Origin: Flavobacterium piscisymbiosum
GTDB taxonomy: Bacteria > Bacteroidota > Bacteroidia > Flavobacteriales > Flavobacteriaceae
NCBI RefSeq assembly: GCF_020905295.1
Contig: NZ_JAJJMM010000001.1
Span: 3,162,001 to 3,226,000, forward strand
Length of the DNA stretch: 64,000 bases
Direction: 5' to 3'
Part shown: piece by piece, positions 6,434-14,831 of the stretch
Layout: each line of letters opens with the position of its first letter
Position numbering within the stretch: the stretch's first letter is position 1
The notes under the pieces: model-generated
Told to the model about the DNA's origin: nothing
Databases searched by the model: none
Seen by the model: the letters and a program-made list of their open reading frames with translations, nothing else
Position numbers and translations under genes: made by a program

Positions 6434-8359
6434 TTAGTCTCTTCTTGGTCTTCTTGGTCTTGGTGAATCACCAAAGCTTTCAGAACGTCTTGGAGCTCTG
6501 TCTGAACTACCTTCGCTTCTTGGAGCTGAGCTTCTAAAACCACCTTCTCTTTTTGGAGCAGATGAGTTTCTGTCGCTTCTGAAACCACCTTCTCTAGGAG
6601 CAGAGCTTCTGTCGCTTCTAAAACCTCCGCCACCAGAACCTTCACGTCTTGGTCCGAAACTTCCACCGCCAGAACCTTCTCTTCTTGGTCCTCCAGAGCT
6701 TCTTCCGCCACCAGAACGTCCGTTATGGTCACGTCTTCCGCCACCATCATTTTTAGAAATTTCAACATTAATACGACGTCCTTCTAATTGTACGTTGTTT
6801 AATACTTCCATTACTTTTTCAGTGTGCTCAGGATCAGTGTTAAAGAAAGAGAAACCTTCTTTTACATCTACTTTGAAAACGTCATCACGACCTAAGTCTA
6901 ATGTTTCTTTCAAATAATCTTTAAGTGACATCCAATCGAAGTTGTCTCTTGAACCGATGTTTACAAAATAACGAACTGCTCCGTTATTATTGAATTCTCT
7001 TGGTTCAGAATCGCTTCTTTCACGTCTTTCTCCAGATTGAGTAGAGATATCTCTGTTCTTTTTGTAGTAAGCAATAAAACGGTTAAATTCTACAGATACC
7101 ATTTTCTTGATCAACTCTTCTTTAGATAAACCTTCAAGAACATTGTTGATTGCTGGTAAATAGTTGTCAATTTCGTGATCAACCTCAGTATCTTTAATTT
7201 TGTTTGCTAAGTGTAATAACTGGATTTCGCAGATTTCGATTCCGGAAGGAATAGTTTTTTCTTCGAATTTTTGTTTGATGATTCTTTCGATAGAAGAAAT
7301 TTTACGTAGCTCACTTTTTGTAACAATTACAATAGAAGTTCCTAATTTTCCAGCTCTACCAGTACGTCCAGAACGGTGATTGTAAGTTTCAATCTCGTCA
7401 GGAAGTTGGTAATTTACTACGTGAGTAATATTATCAACGTCAATACCACGTGCAGCAACGTCAGTAGCGACAAGCATCTGAATTTGTCTTCCACGGAAAG
7501 ATTTCATTACACCATCACGTTGCGCCTGAGATAAATCTCCGTGCAATGCAGCAGCGCTGTATCCATCTTCAACTAATTTTTCTGCTACAGCTTGTGTATC
7601 TCTTTTAGTACGACAGAAAACCACAGAGAAAATATCTGGATTTGCATCGGCTAAACGTTTCAAAGCTTCGTAACGGTCACGTGCATTTACTAAGTAAAAC
7701 TCGTGAGAAACTGTTGCAGAACCTGAGTTCTTAGCTCCAACAGTAATTTCTACCGGGTCGCTCATAAATTGTTTTGCAATTCTGGCAACCTCTTGTGGCA
7801 TAGTTGCAGAGAACAACCATGTGTTTTTTTGATCTGGAGTATCTGATAAAATAGATACGATGTCTTCATAGAATCCCATGTTCAACATCTCATCAGCTTC
7901 ATCAAGAATACAGTAATCTATATTTTTAATGTTTACTAAACCTCTGTTGATCATGTCTTGCATTCTCCCCGGAGTAGCCACAATAATTTGTGCCCCTCTT
8001 TTAATGTCTCTAGCTTGCTCTGTAATACTAGCCCCGCCGTAAACTGCTACCACATTAATACCTTTCTCGTATTTTGAGTAGTTTTTAAGTTCGTTGGTAA
8101 TCTGTAAACAAAGTTCTCGTGTTGGCGATAAAACTAATGCTTGTGTATTTTTGTTGTCAGCATCAATTTTTTGAATTAGCGGAAAACCGAAAGCTGCCGT
8201 TTTCCCTGTCCCTGTCTGAGCCAACGCAACCATATCCGTGTCTTTTTCCAATAATAGGGGAATCGCTTTTTCCTGTACTTCTGACGGATTCTCAAATCCT
8301 AGATCTAAAATCGCCTTCAGTAACGATTCATTCAATCCTAATTGTTCAAATTTATTCAT
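6434..8359 (-). CDS. DEAD-box ATP-dependent RNA helicase with DbpA-type RNA-binding domain
   Basis: An RNA helicase that unwinds structured RNA, probably in ribosome assembly, mRNA decay or cold adaptation. All core motifs are visible in order: Q-motif F..LGL, AQTGTGKT (about residues 47-54), PTREL, TPGR, DEAD, SAT, then HGDLSQ, ATDVAARGID and HRSGRTGRAG. A C-terminal DbpA-like RRM (about 460-535, VRYFVNIGSRDNFDW..) is followed by an Arg/Gly/Ser-rich tail of about 100 residues that would bind RNA non-specifically. I start at MNKFEQLGLNESLL, 641 aa; a start 8 codons upstream is possible. A leader of about 200 nt separates it from rdgB. The tail is repetitive, which generates a spurious long frame on the same strand. 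Confidence 0.93.
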   Translation of the reverse strand: MNKFEQLGLNESLLKAILDLGFENPSEVQEKAIPLLLEKDTDMVALAQTGTGKTAAFGFPLIQKIDADNKNTQALVLSPTRELCLQITNELKNYSKYEKGINVVAVYGGASITEQARDIKRGAQIIVATPGRMQDMINRGLVNIKNIDYCILDEADEMLNMGFYEDIVSILSDTPDQKNTWLFSATMPQEVARIAKQFMSDPVEITVGAKNSGSATVSHEFYLVNARDRYEALKRLADANPDIFSVVFCRTKRDTQAVAEKLVEDGYSAAALHGDLSQAQRDGVMKSFRGRQIQMLVATDVAARGIDVDNITHVVNYQLPDEIETYNHRSGRTGRAGKLGTSIVIVTKSELRKISSIERIIKQKFEEKTIPSGIEICEIQLLHLANKIKDTEVDHEIDNYLPAINNVLEGLSKEELIKKMVSVEFNRFIAYYKKNRDISTQSGERRERSDSEPREFNNNGAVRYFVNIGSRDNFDWMSLKDYLKETLDLGRDDVFKVDVKEGFSFFNTDPEHTEKVMEVLNNVQLEGRRINVEISKNDGGGRRDHNGRSGGGRSSGGPRREGSGGGSFGPRREGSGGGGFRSDRSSAPREGGFRSDRNSSAPKREGGFRSSAPRSEGSSDRAPRRSESFGDSPRPRRPRRD

Positions 8360-8563
8360 ATATGTATTTAAAATAGGGTGCAAAATTACTGTTAATTATT
8401 CAGATAAACTAATGCTATTTTAAGAATTATGTATTTGTTATGATTTGATTATCAAAAAGTTATGTTTCATGTAGCATGATTTTTATCTGACAATCCAGAA
8501 AATTCGGGAAAAATACGTCGTGAAATATAAATTTTGGACTGTAAAATGTTGTATTCTAAACAA

Positions 8564-9142
8564 TTATTTTGCTGCATTCAGAAAATCAATTAGTTGGTGA
8601 GTAGCTTTCGCACGATGACTGATTTTATTTTTAACGTCTGAGGCCAGTTCAGCAAAAGTCTCAGTATAATTTTCCGGTTGAAAAATAGGGTCGTAACCAA
8701 AACCATGATTTCCTGTTTTATCAAGAATAATACTTCCTTTTGCAATTCCGGTAAATAAATGCTGTTTCCCTTTTAAATTTAATGCGATAACAGTTTTAAA
8801 TTGAGCGCTGCGGTCTTCTTTATCAACTAAAGCTTCCAGAAGTTTGTTCATATTATCATCGGCGTTGCGTTGTTCTCCCGCATATCGTGCAGAATAAACG
8901 CCAGGTGCTCCGCTTAAAGCCGTAACTTCTAATCCGGTATCATCTGCAAAACAATCATAACCATACTTTTCAGTTACATAATTGGCTTTCAAAATGGCAT
9001 TTCCTTCGATTGTATCTGCAGTTTCAGGAATTTCTTCGTGACAGCCAATATCTTCTAAACTTAACAATTGTATCGATCCGTTTAGGATACTTTGAATTTC
9101 CTTGATTTTATTAAGATTGTTTGACGCGAAAACCAATTGCAT
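8564..9142 (-). CDS. rdgB: RdgB/HAM1 XTP/dITP pyrophosphatase
   Basis: Hydrolyses non-canonical purine nucleoside triphosphates (dITP, XTP) to monophosphates, keeping them out of DNA and RNA. The 192-aa length is typical. Family features are the N-terminal [13 protein letters not shown] substrate loop, [24 protein letters not shown], the [13 protein letters not shown] loop and SHRAKA near the end. It is cytosolic. It is divergent from the ABC transporter gene, with about 90 nt between the starts. Confidence 0.95.
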   Translation of the reverse strand: MQLVFASNNLNKIKEIQSILNGSIQLLSLEDIGCHEEIPETADTIEGNAILKANYVTEKYGYDCFADDTGLEVTALSGAPGVYSARYAGEQRNADDNMNKLLEALVDKEDRSAQFKTVIALNLKGKQHLFTGIAKGSIILDKTGNHGFGYDPIFQPENYTETFAELASDVKNKISHRAKATHQLIDFLNAAK

Positions 9143-9201
9143 GATGATATATTTTAAGAGATTATTATTAAGAGTACTTTAAAACACAAATTTAGAATTC
9201 T

Positions 9202-9209
9202 TATATTTG
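9202..9209 (+). promoter_or_regulatory. Candidate -7 box for the ABC exporter gene
   Basis: TATATTTG matches the TAnnTTTG consensus and lies 25 nt before the ATG. No convincing -33 TTTG is visible upstream. Confidence 0.5.
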
Positions 9210-9233
9210 ATAGACGACATGAAATAAAAATAA

Positions 9234-11012
9234 ATGCAGATATCATTATTATATAAAAAAATAACTCCTTTTGTTAAGCCATACAGGAAAATGGTGATTG
9301 CCACTTTATTGCTTACTTTTTTAGGGTCATTTGCTGCTCAGGTAAACGCATTAATATTAAAGTATACAGTTGATTCTATCAGTAAATTAATGGTAGCGCA
9401 TGAACCTTTGTCAAAAGGATTTCATTTATTAGAAATTATCAGCATTGTATTACTTTCAAAAGAGTTGGTTTATTCAGTAGTGCAGTTTGGGCAGAAATTT
9501 TATGGAGAAAAGCTGCGAATCTTTATAACCCGGGATATTTCTCAGTCTATAGTCGAAAAGATTCTGACTTATAGAATGGAGTTTTATACTTCTAATGAAA
9601 ATGAAAGCGGAAAACTTCAAACCAGAATCGATCTCGGTATTAGCAGTTTAACACGATTAGTTCAGAATTTCTTTATTGATATTCTGCCTCTGTTTGCAAA
9701 TGCTTTTGTGGCTTTGGCAATTATGTTTTATGCTAATGTATATGTAGGTTTGGTTAGTTTGTGTATTATTCCTATTTATTTTTATATCAGTCAATTGCAA
9801 GCTAGAAAGTTGAGTGGTTTTAGACGAAGAATGCGTCATTATCGCGAAACTAAGAACAACGGAATCATAAGTTTAATCGAATCAATAACTGTGATTAAGT
9901 CTTTTGTTCGTGAGCCTATGGAAGCAGATCGGCATAAAGATATTCAGTTCGAAATGACCGAGAATCAGCTCGAAACCAGAAAAACCAGTTTTATTTTTGA
10001 AAGTATAAAGGGCTTTGTAGAGCAAATAGGAGTCGTGATTATTATTATTCTAACCGCTTATTTTGTGCTCAATAATACCATGACAATTGGGGCAATCATG
10101 TTTCATATTATGTTGTTTAACAATGTATCAGCGCCAATCAGGCAATTACACCGTATTTATGATGAAGTAAATGATGCCTTGATTTATTCTGAAGGATTCT
10201 TCGATATTTTAGAATCAGAAAACGAAAAAGAAACCAGTGGCGATTATATTCCTGAAAAAATAAAAGGACTTATAGAAGTTAAAAACGTCGATTTTGTTTA
10301 TCCAAACGGAACAAAAGCGCTTTGGGATATCAATTTCACCATTAAACCCAATGAAACAACAGCTTTGGTTGGACTCAGCGGAGCTGGAAAAAGCACTATC
10401 ATTAATTTATTGGATAAGTTTTATTTACCGTCAAGCGGAAAAATTTATCTGGACGGAGTAGATTTAAATGATTACAATACTGACTTTCTTCGTAAAAACA
10501 TTGGATTAGTATTACAGAAGAATCACATTTTTAAAGGTACAATCGCCGAAAATATTTTATACGGAAAACCTGATGCTACACAATCAGAAATTATTGAAGC
10601 CGCCCAACAAGCCTATATTCATGATCAGGTTATGCAATTGCCAAAAGGTTATGATTCAGATGCGCATTTACTTTCGGGAGGGCAGCAACAGCGAATTGCT
10701 ATCGCGAGATTGTTTCTGAAAAATCCGCCTATTATTTTCCTCGACGAACCAACAGCAAGTTTGGATGCAATTGCCACAGAGCAAATAAAAAAATCCCTCG
10801 ATGCTATTAAAAAAGACAGAACCGTAATTATTATTTCGCACAGTATTTCTCAAATTATAGATGCGGCAAATATCATTGTTTTAGAACAAGGAAGGTGTGT
10901 CGAAAAAGGAACCCATGACGAATTGTATGATAATAAATCAGTGTATTATCAAATATTTACGGCAATGGCAAATAGTTTGAATATTGATAAAATCACGCAA
11001 ACGCTGGATTAA
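9234..11012 (+). CDS. ABC transporter, fused permease and ATP-binding domains
   Basis: A 592-aa half-size ABC exporter expected to dimerise in the inner membrane. The N-terminal half holds about six transmembrane helices (ABC_membrane type). The nucleotide-binding domain follows with Walker A GLSGAGKST (about residue 380), signature LSGGQQQR (480), Walker B IIFLDEP (about 500) and the H-loop His in IIISHS (about 534). The substrate is not predictable; relatives export lipids, peptides or drugs. The stop overlaps the stop of the convergent DUF2809 gene in a TTAA tetranucleotide. Confidence 0.92.
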   Translation: MQISLLYKKITPFVKPYRKMVIATLLLTFLGSFAAQVNALILKYTVDSISKLMVAHEPLSKGFHLLEIISIVLLSKELVYSVVQFGQKFYGEKLRIFITRDISQSIVEKILTYRMEFYTSNENESGKLQTRIDLGISSLTRLVQNFFIDILPLFANAFVALAIMFYANVYVGLVSLCIIPIYFYISQLQARKLSGFRRRMRHYRETKNNGIISLIESITVIKSFVREPMEADRHKDIQFEMTENQLETRKTSFIFESIKGFVEQIGVVIIIILTAYFVLNNTMTIGAIMFHIMLFNNVSAPIRQLHRIYDEVNDALIYSEGFFDILESENEKETSGDYIPEKIKGLIEVKNVDFVYPNGTKALWDINFTIKPNETTALVGLSGAGKSTIINLLDKFYLPSSGKIYLDGVDLNDYNTDFLRKNIGLVLQKNHIFKGTIAENILYGKPDATQSEIIEAAQQAYIHDQVMQLPKGYDSDAHLLSGGQQQRIAIARLFLKNPPIIFLDEPTASLDAIATEQIKKSLDAIKKDRTVIIISHSISQIIDAANIIVLEQGRCVEKGTHDELYDNKSVYYQIFTAMANSLNIDKITQTLD

Positions 11013-11380
11013 AGTTTGTTTCTTAAAACGATTCTTTCAATTAAAAAAGCTGTAAAAGCTCCAAAAGTATAAGCGAGAATATCACTCCATAAAAAACCTT
11101 GACCAAGAACATATTTTCCAAATAGTGTTTTTCTAAGCTCATTAATCCAATCAGCCTGATAGCGTTGGGAAAACTCAATTGTATAGCAAATCAATAATGA
11201 GAAAATCAGAATTTGCGTCGCTTTTTTTTCGATCAATAGTATTCTAATGAAGGTATACATCATCACAGCGTAAAGAAAATCTCCTGTACATAATGGTATC
11301 TCATCAAATTCTCTGGAGAAGATTCCAAGAAAAATAATCAATAAGAGAATGATGAAGTAGTAGAATCGTTTTCTTTTCAA
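11009..11380 (-). CDS. DUF2809-family membrane protein
   Basis: 123 aa, with four predicted membrane helices. The GDFLYAVMMY segment and the FLWSDILAYTFGAF segment with conserved Asp residues in or near helices are typical of DUF2809 proteins, a small VanZ-like family of unknown function. It converges on the ABC exporter gene, and the two stop codons share bases 11009-11012. The product would be in the inner membrane. Confidence 0.8.
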   Translation of the reverse strand: MKRKRFYYFIILLLIIFLGIFSREFDEIPLCTGDFLYAVMMYTFIRILLIEKKATQILIFSLLICYTIEFSQRYQADWINELRKTLFGKYVLGQGFLWSDILAYTFGAFTAFLIERIVLRNKL

Positions 11381-11441
11381 GTGCAGTTATATTTAGAGCA
11401 AATTTATATTAAATTTTTTATTGGTAATACTGGTGATTTCT

Positions 11442-11557
11442 CTTTGTCAAAGTTTAAAACTTTGACAAAGATTCTCATTAAGAGAAAAGTTAATTCAATT
11501 TTTTCATGTGTAATATTGAAGGCTTCCCTTTGTCAAAGTTCCAGACTTTGATAAAGG
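11442..11557. repeat. RAYT-associated palindromes, upstream pair
   Basis: Two hairpins. At 11442-11470, CTTTGTCAAAGTTT pairs perfectly with AAACTTTGACAAAG around a single A. At 11528-11557, CTTTGTCAAAGTT pairs with GACTTTGATAAAG with two mismatched positions. The same palindrome occurs twice after the transposase gene and once at 53601-53629. Confidence 0.85.
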
Positions 11558-11636
11558 TTCTTTTTTTATAATTAATTAAGAAAAATCTTATTTATTTGGT
11601 ATTTTTGATCTTTTAAATTTTAAAGATATTAAATCA

Positions 11637-12239
11637 TTGGATATTAGAATTCAAAACTTAGAACCGGACTGTTTTTATCATATTTATAACCGTGGAGTAA
11701 ATGGAGATAAAGTTTTTCAGGAAAGTGATAATTACATGTTTTTCATGGCACAATTTCTCAAATACTTAAGTAATGTGTGCGATCTCTATGCTTATTGTCT
11801 AATGCCAAATCATTTTCATTTTTTAATTAAAATAAAATCTCAAGAGGAATTAGTTATTTTTTTTGAAGCGAAGAATAAAAGATCAAATAATAAAGGTTTG
11901 CATTCAATAGAAAGTATTTCCAGTAAACAATTAAGTAAATTTATTAGTTCTTATACTCAGGCATATAATAAAGTTTTTGAAAGACATGGTCCGTTATTTG
12001 AATCTCCTTTTAAAAGAAAGAAAATAGATTCTGAGCAATATTTAATGAATGTGATTGTGTATATTCATCAAAATCCAATTGATATTAAGAAGGATTTTAA
12101 AAGTTATAAATTTTCTTCCTATTCAACTGTTTTGTCTTCTTTGAAAACTAATTTAAAAAGAGGTGAAGTAATTGAATATTTTGATAATTTGGAAAATTTT
12201 ATATTTTGTCATACTAAGATAATTGACTTTAAATTTTAA
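11637..12239 (+). CDS. REP-associated tyrosine transposase (Y1_Tnp family)
   Basis: A single-strand DNA transposase of the HUH superfamily, 200 aa. Key sites are the HUH pair His59-Phe-His61 in CLMPNHFHFLI, the candidate catalytic Tyr106 or Tyr110 in SSYTQAYNK, GPLFESPFKRKKI, and YIHQNPID at 142-149. N-terminal YHIYNRG is typical of the RAYT clade rather than of classic IS200 TnpA. The start is TTG; there is no ATG at a suitable place. Palindromes on both sides are the presumed substrate. Confidence 0.9.
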   Translation: MDIRIQNLEPDCFYHIYNRGVNGDKVFQESDNYMFFMAQFLKYLSNVCDLYAYCLMPNHFHFLIKIKSQEELVIFFEAKNKRSNNKGLHSIESISSKQLSKFISSYTQAYNKVFERHGPLFESPFKRKKIDSEQYLMNVIVYIHQNPIDIKKDFKSYKFSSYSTVLSSLKTNLKRGEVIEYFDNLENFIFCHTKIIDFKF

Positions 12240-12252
12240 GGTTTTAAAGAAT

Positions 12253-12370
12253 CTTTGTCAAAGTTTTGAACTTTGACAAAGAGGAAAGAGAAGAGGAACT
12301 ATTTGGTTTAATATGTTATGTTTTCGAAATCTAGAAAAATCTTTGTCAAAGTTTTGAAATTTTGACAAAG
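12253..12370. repeat. RAYT-associated palindromes, downstream pair
   Basis: At 12253-12281 CTTTGTCAAAGTT pairs with AACTTTGACAAAG around a 3 nt loop. At 12341-12370 CTTTGTCAAA pairs with TTTGACAAAG, with a looser centre. The first begins 14 nt after the transposase stop. Confidence 0.85.
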
Positions 12371-12506
12371 AGCAACTAAGAAAAAAAGTCTCAGATAGTA
12401 CAGTTTTAGGGAGTGAAAAATACAAACACTCAAATAAGTTTACTTTATTTTATAAATTTATCGATTCCAAAAAATATAGTAATTTTCTATCTAATTAAAT
12501 AACCAC

Positions 12507-13688
12507 ATGAATACAAGATTTACAGCTTTGGTTTTGACCTTATTTTTATTTGTAAGTAATGTCTACTCTCAAAAAAACAATTCCTTTAATATTAAAAAAC
12601 AACTTGAATATTGCGCAGAACAAGCTTCGAAAACTCTAAAGGTAATTCCGGATGATGGAACTTCTCCAAGAATGGTTCCTAACGGAAGCAAGGATTGGAA
12701 ATTTGTTAATTACAAAGATTGGACAAGCGGATTCTGGCCAGGAGAACTATGGTATTTGTATGAAGCAACAGGAGATAAAAAATGGGAAAAAGAAGCAGAT
12801 AAATTTAGTCAGTTTTTGAAGCCTTTGTCTGTTAGTAAAGCTGCAGATCATGATTTAGGATTTCAGATTTTTAATAGTTTCGGAAACGGTTATCGTTTAA
12901 CTAAAAACAAAGAATATAAAGAAATTGTTTTAAAAACTGCTGATACATTAGCAACACTGTTTAATCCAAAAGTGGGTACAATTCAGTCTTGGCCACATAA
13001 TAAAATGGGCGGTCATAATACGATCATCGATAATATGATGAATTTAGAATTGCTTTTTTGGGCTTCTAAAAATGGAGGGAATAAAAAGCTGTATGACATT
13101 GCGGTAAAACATGCCGAAACTACGATGAACAATCATTTTAGACCAGATTACAGTTCGTATCATGTTGTTATTTATGATTATGAAACCGGTAAAAAAATAA
13201 AAGGCAGAACCGCGCAAGGTTATAGCGATGATAGTATGTGGGCTAGAGGTCAGGCTTGGGCGATTTATGGATTTACAATGGTTTACAGAGAAACAAAGGA
13301 TCCTAAATTTTTAGACTTTGCGCACAAATTAACCCGAGTTTATTTAGACAGATTAACGAAGGAAGATTTAATTCCTTATTGGGATTTTAATGCGCCTGGA
13401 ATTCCGAATGAGCCAAGAGATGCTTCGGCAGCAGCTATTGTTTCTTCGGCGCTTATTGAGTTAAGTTCGTATACAAAAGATGTAAATCTTAAAAAGGAAT
13501 ATCTAACAAAGTCTAAAAAAATGATTGTTTCGCTTTCAGACCATTATCAGAGTCATGATGTAAATTCGGCATTTTTGCTTCATTCTACAGGACATAAACC
13601 TGCCGGAAGTGAAATAGATTGTTCGATAAATTATGCAGATTATTATTATCTTGAAGCACTTTTAAGACTTCAAAAAATAAAAAAATAA
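12507..13688 (+). CDS. GH88 unsaturated glucuronyl hydrolase
   Basis: A periplasmic hydrolase that opens 4,5-unsaturated uronic-acid residues at the ends of oligosaccharides made by polysaccharide lyases. A signal peptide (residues 1-21, ..FVSNVYSQ) is followed by an alpha/alpha-barrel of about 370 residues. The likely catalytic pair is Asp116 in DHDLGF and Asp175 in TIIDNMMNLELL, 59 residues apart as in known GH88 enzymes. Other conserved parts are WTSGFWPGELW and the W-rich SMWARGQAWAIYG. A lipoprotein gene starts 4 nt after the stop, so they are probably cotranscribed. No lyase lies nearby, so its substrate source is elsewhere. Confidence 0.9.
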   Translation: MNTRFTALVLTLFLFVSNVYSQKNNSFNIKKQLEYCAEQASKTLKVIPDDGTSPRMVPNGSKDWKFVNYKDWTSGFWPGELWYLYEATGDKKWEKEADKFSQFLKPLSVSKAADHDLGFQIFNSFGNGYRLTKNKEYKEIVLKTADTLATLFNPKVGTIQSWPHNKMGGHNTIIDNMMNLELLFWASKNGGNKKLYDIAVKHAETTMNNHFRPDYSSYHVVIYDYETGKKIKGRTAQGYSDDSMWARGQAWAIYGFTMVYRETKDPKFLDFAHKLTRVYLDRLTKEDLIPYWDFNAPGIPNEPRDASAAAIVSSALIELSSYTKDVNLKKEYLTKSKKMIVSLSDHYQSHDVNSAFLLHSTGHKPAGSEIDCSINYADYYYLEALLRLQKIKK

Positions 13689-13692
13689 CGTT

Positions 13693-14097
13693 ATGATCAA
13701 AAGAATTGTCCAAATTTCGTTTACGATTGCGCTTCTTATATTATTGGTAAGCTGTAAAAATGCAAAACAAAAGCTGCAGGAATATGTCACCACTTATAAT
13801 AGTACGGCTGCAGGTTTTAAAGCTGATGATGTTACGCTTACAACGGCGAGAGGTTATATTAATGATGACAAAATCGAATTGCGTTTTGAAACTAATTTAG
13901 AGCAAAATGAATCTAATAAAGTAAAAGCCAATACATCGTTTCCTAAGTTACTGAAAGAGATGATCAATAAAAATGAAATTCCTAAAGAACTCGTTGAAGA
14001 AGGGATTCAGTTTGATGCTTATTTTTTAGCCAGTGATAATACCGTTCTTGTAAAAGAGATCATAAACAAAGAATCTATAAAGGAATTATTGCAGTAA
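13693..14097 (+). CDS. Small lipoprotein, paralogue of the 14339-14770 gene
   Basis: 134 aa. Residues 1-21 form a lipoprotein signal ending in LLVSC, followed by KNAKQKLQEYVTTYN. It lies 4 nt after the GH88 gene. About half of its positions match the next gene, including FPKLLKEMI, a GIQFDAYFLA / GVKFDVYFLA block and ETNLE, so the two are tandem duplicates. Function unknown; outer-membrane or periplasmic location is expected. Confidence 0.75.
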   Translation: MIKRIVQISFTIALLILLVSCKNAKQKLQEYVTTYNSTAAGFKADDVTLTTARGYINDDKIELRFETNLEQNESNKVKANTSFPKLLKEMINKNEIPKELVEEGIQFDAYFLASDNTVLVKEIINKESIKELLQ

Positions 14098-14120
14098 TAA
14101 TTTGATTTTATAATAGTAAA

Positions 14121-14155
14121 AAAGCCGCTTTAATCGTTTTTAAAGCGGCTTTTTT
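14121..14155 (+). terminator. Rho-independent terminator
   Basis: AAAGCCGCTTTAA pairs with TTAAAGCGGCTTT and is followed by T6. It closes the GH88-lipoprotein unit. Confidence 0.9.
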
Positions 14156-14233
14156 ATTTGCTTCGAATAGTTGGTTTGATAAAATTGGGTTTCGATTTTT
14201 ATTGTAAATGTTTATTTATTTTATGATAATTTA

Positions 14234-14266
14234 TTTGTAGTCAAATAATTACATACTTTATTTTTG
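14234..14266 (+). promoter_or_regulatory. Promoter of the second lipoprotein gene
   Basis: TTTG at 14234-14237 and TATTTTTG at 14259-14266, separated by 21 nt, fit the Bacteroidota -33/-7 pattern. The ATG lies about 72 nt further on. The second paralogue therefore has its own promoter, separated by a terminator from the first. Confidence 0.6.
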
Positions 14267-14338
14267 CGAAATGATGTTGCTTTTGTTTGAAAAGTTCATT
14301 ATGTTTGAGTTAAAAAATAACCTAAAACCTAAAAATTT

Positions 14339-14770
14339 ATGAAAAAAATTACCCAAATCGCATTTACTGTTGTGATTGTGTTAGTATTGGTAAGTTGTAA
14401 AAATACCAAACAAAAAATTCAGGAACATGTAAGTACTTATAACAATTCGTCATCAATAAAAGGAAGTGGTATTACCAGTACAACGGCAAAAGCATTTTTG
14501 AATGACAATAAAATTGAAATTAGAATTGAAACCAATTTAGAAGAAAACGACACCAATAAATTGACTTACAAAGAGTCGTTTCCTGATTTGCTGAAAGAAA
14601 TGATCAAAAACGATCAAATTTCAAAAGCATTGATCGAAGAAGGAGTAAAATTCGATGTGTACTTTTTAGCATATAATAATGCTATTCTTGCGCAAAGAGT
14701 AGTTGATAAAGAAGAATTAGCTGTTTTAGAAAACGGAGATTCTAAAGAAAAGGTAACAGCAAAACTCTAG
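14339..14770 (+). CDS. Small lipoprotein, tandem paralogue
   Basis: 143 aa, with a lipobox ending LVLVSC at residue 20 and then KNTKQKIQEHVSTYN. It shares the conserved blocks of the preceding gene but has a longer C-terminus (ELAVLENGDSKEKVTAKL). Function unknown. It has its own promoter and a strong downstream terminator. Confidence 0.75.
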   Translation: MKKITQIAFTVVIVLVLVSCKNTKQKIQEHVSTYNNSSSIKGSGITSTTAKAFLNDNKIEIRIETNLEENDTNKLTYKESFPDLLKEMIKNDQISKALIEEGVKFDVYFLAYNNAILAQRVVDKEELAVLENGDSKEKVTAKL

Positions 14771-14785
14771 TTTTAAGAAAATAAT

Positions 14786-14831
14786 AAAAAATAAAGCCTC
14801 TTTGTATGATTGCAAAGAGGCTTTATTTTTT
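14786..14831. terminator. Bidirectional terminator between convergent genes
   Basis: AAAAAATAAAGCCTCTTTG pairs perfectly with CAAAGAGGCTTTATTTTTT. It has A/T runs on both sides, so it works in both directions. It overlaps the stop codon of the following minus-strand gene. Confidence 0.9.

Larger units (their letters stand above)
11442..12370 (+). mobile_element. RAYT transposase gene bracketed by its REP-like palindromes
   Basis: The whole unit consists of two palindromes, a Y1/HUH transposase gene and two more palindromes of the same sequence. This is the REPtron/BIME arrangement described for REP-associated tyrosine transposases, whose single-domain enzymes act on REP hairpins as single strands. 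No terminal IS200/IS605 ends or tnpB accessory gene are visible. The element is probably fixed and dispersing only the palindromes. Confidence 0.8.

Noticed and set aside
6418..6768. Long acidic open frame on the minus strand overlapping the helicase 3' end
   Set aside because: It is an alternative frame of the Arg/Gly-rich repeat region of the DEAD-box helicase; low-complexity Glu/Val/Ala composition arises from the repeat.
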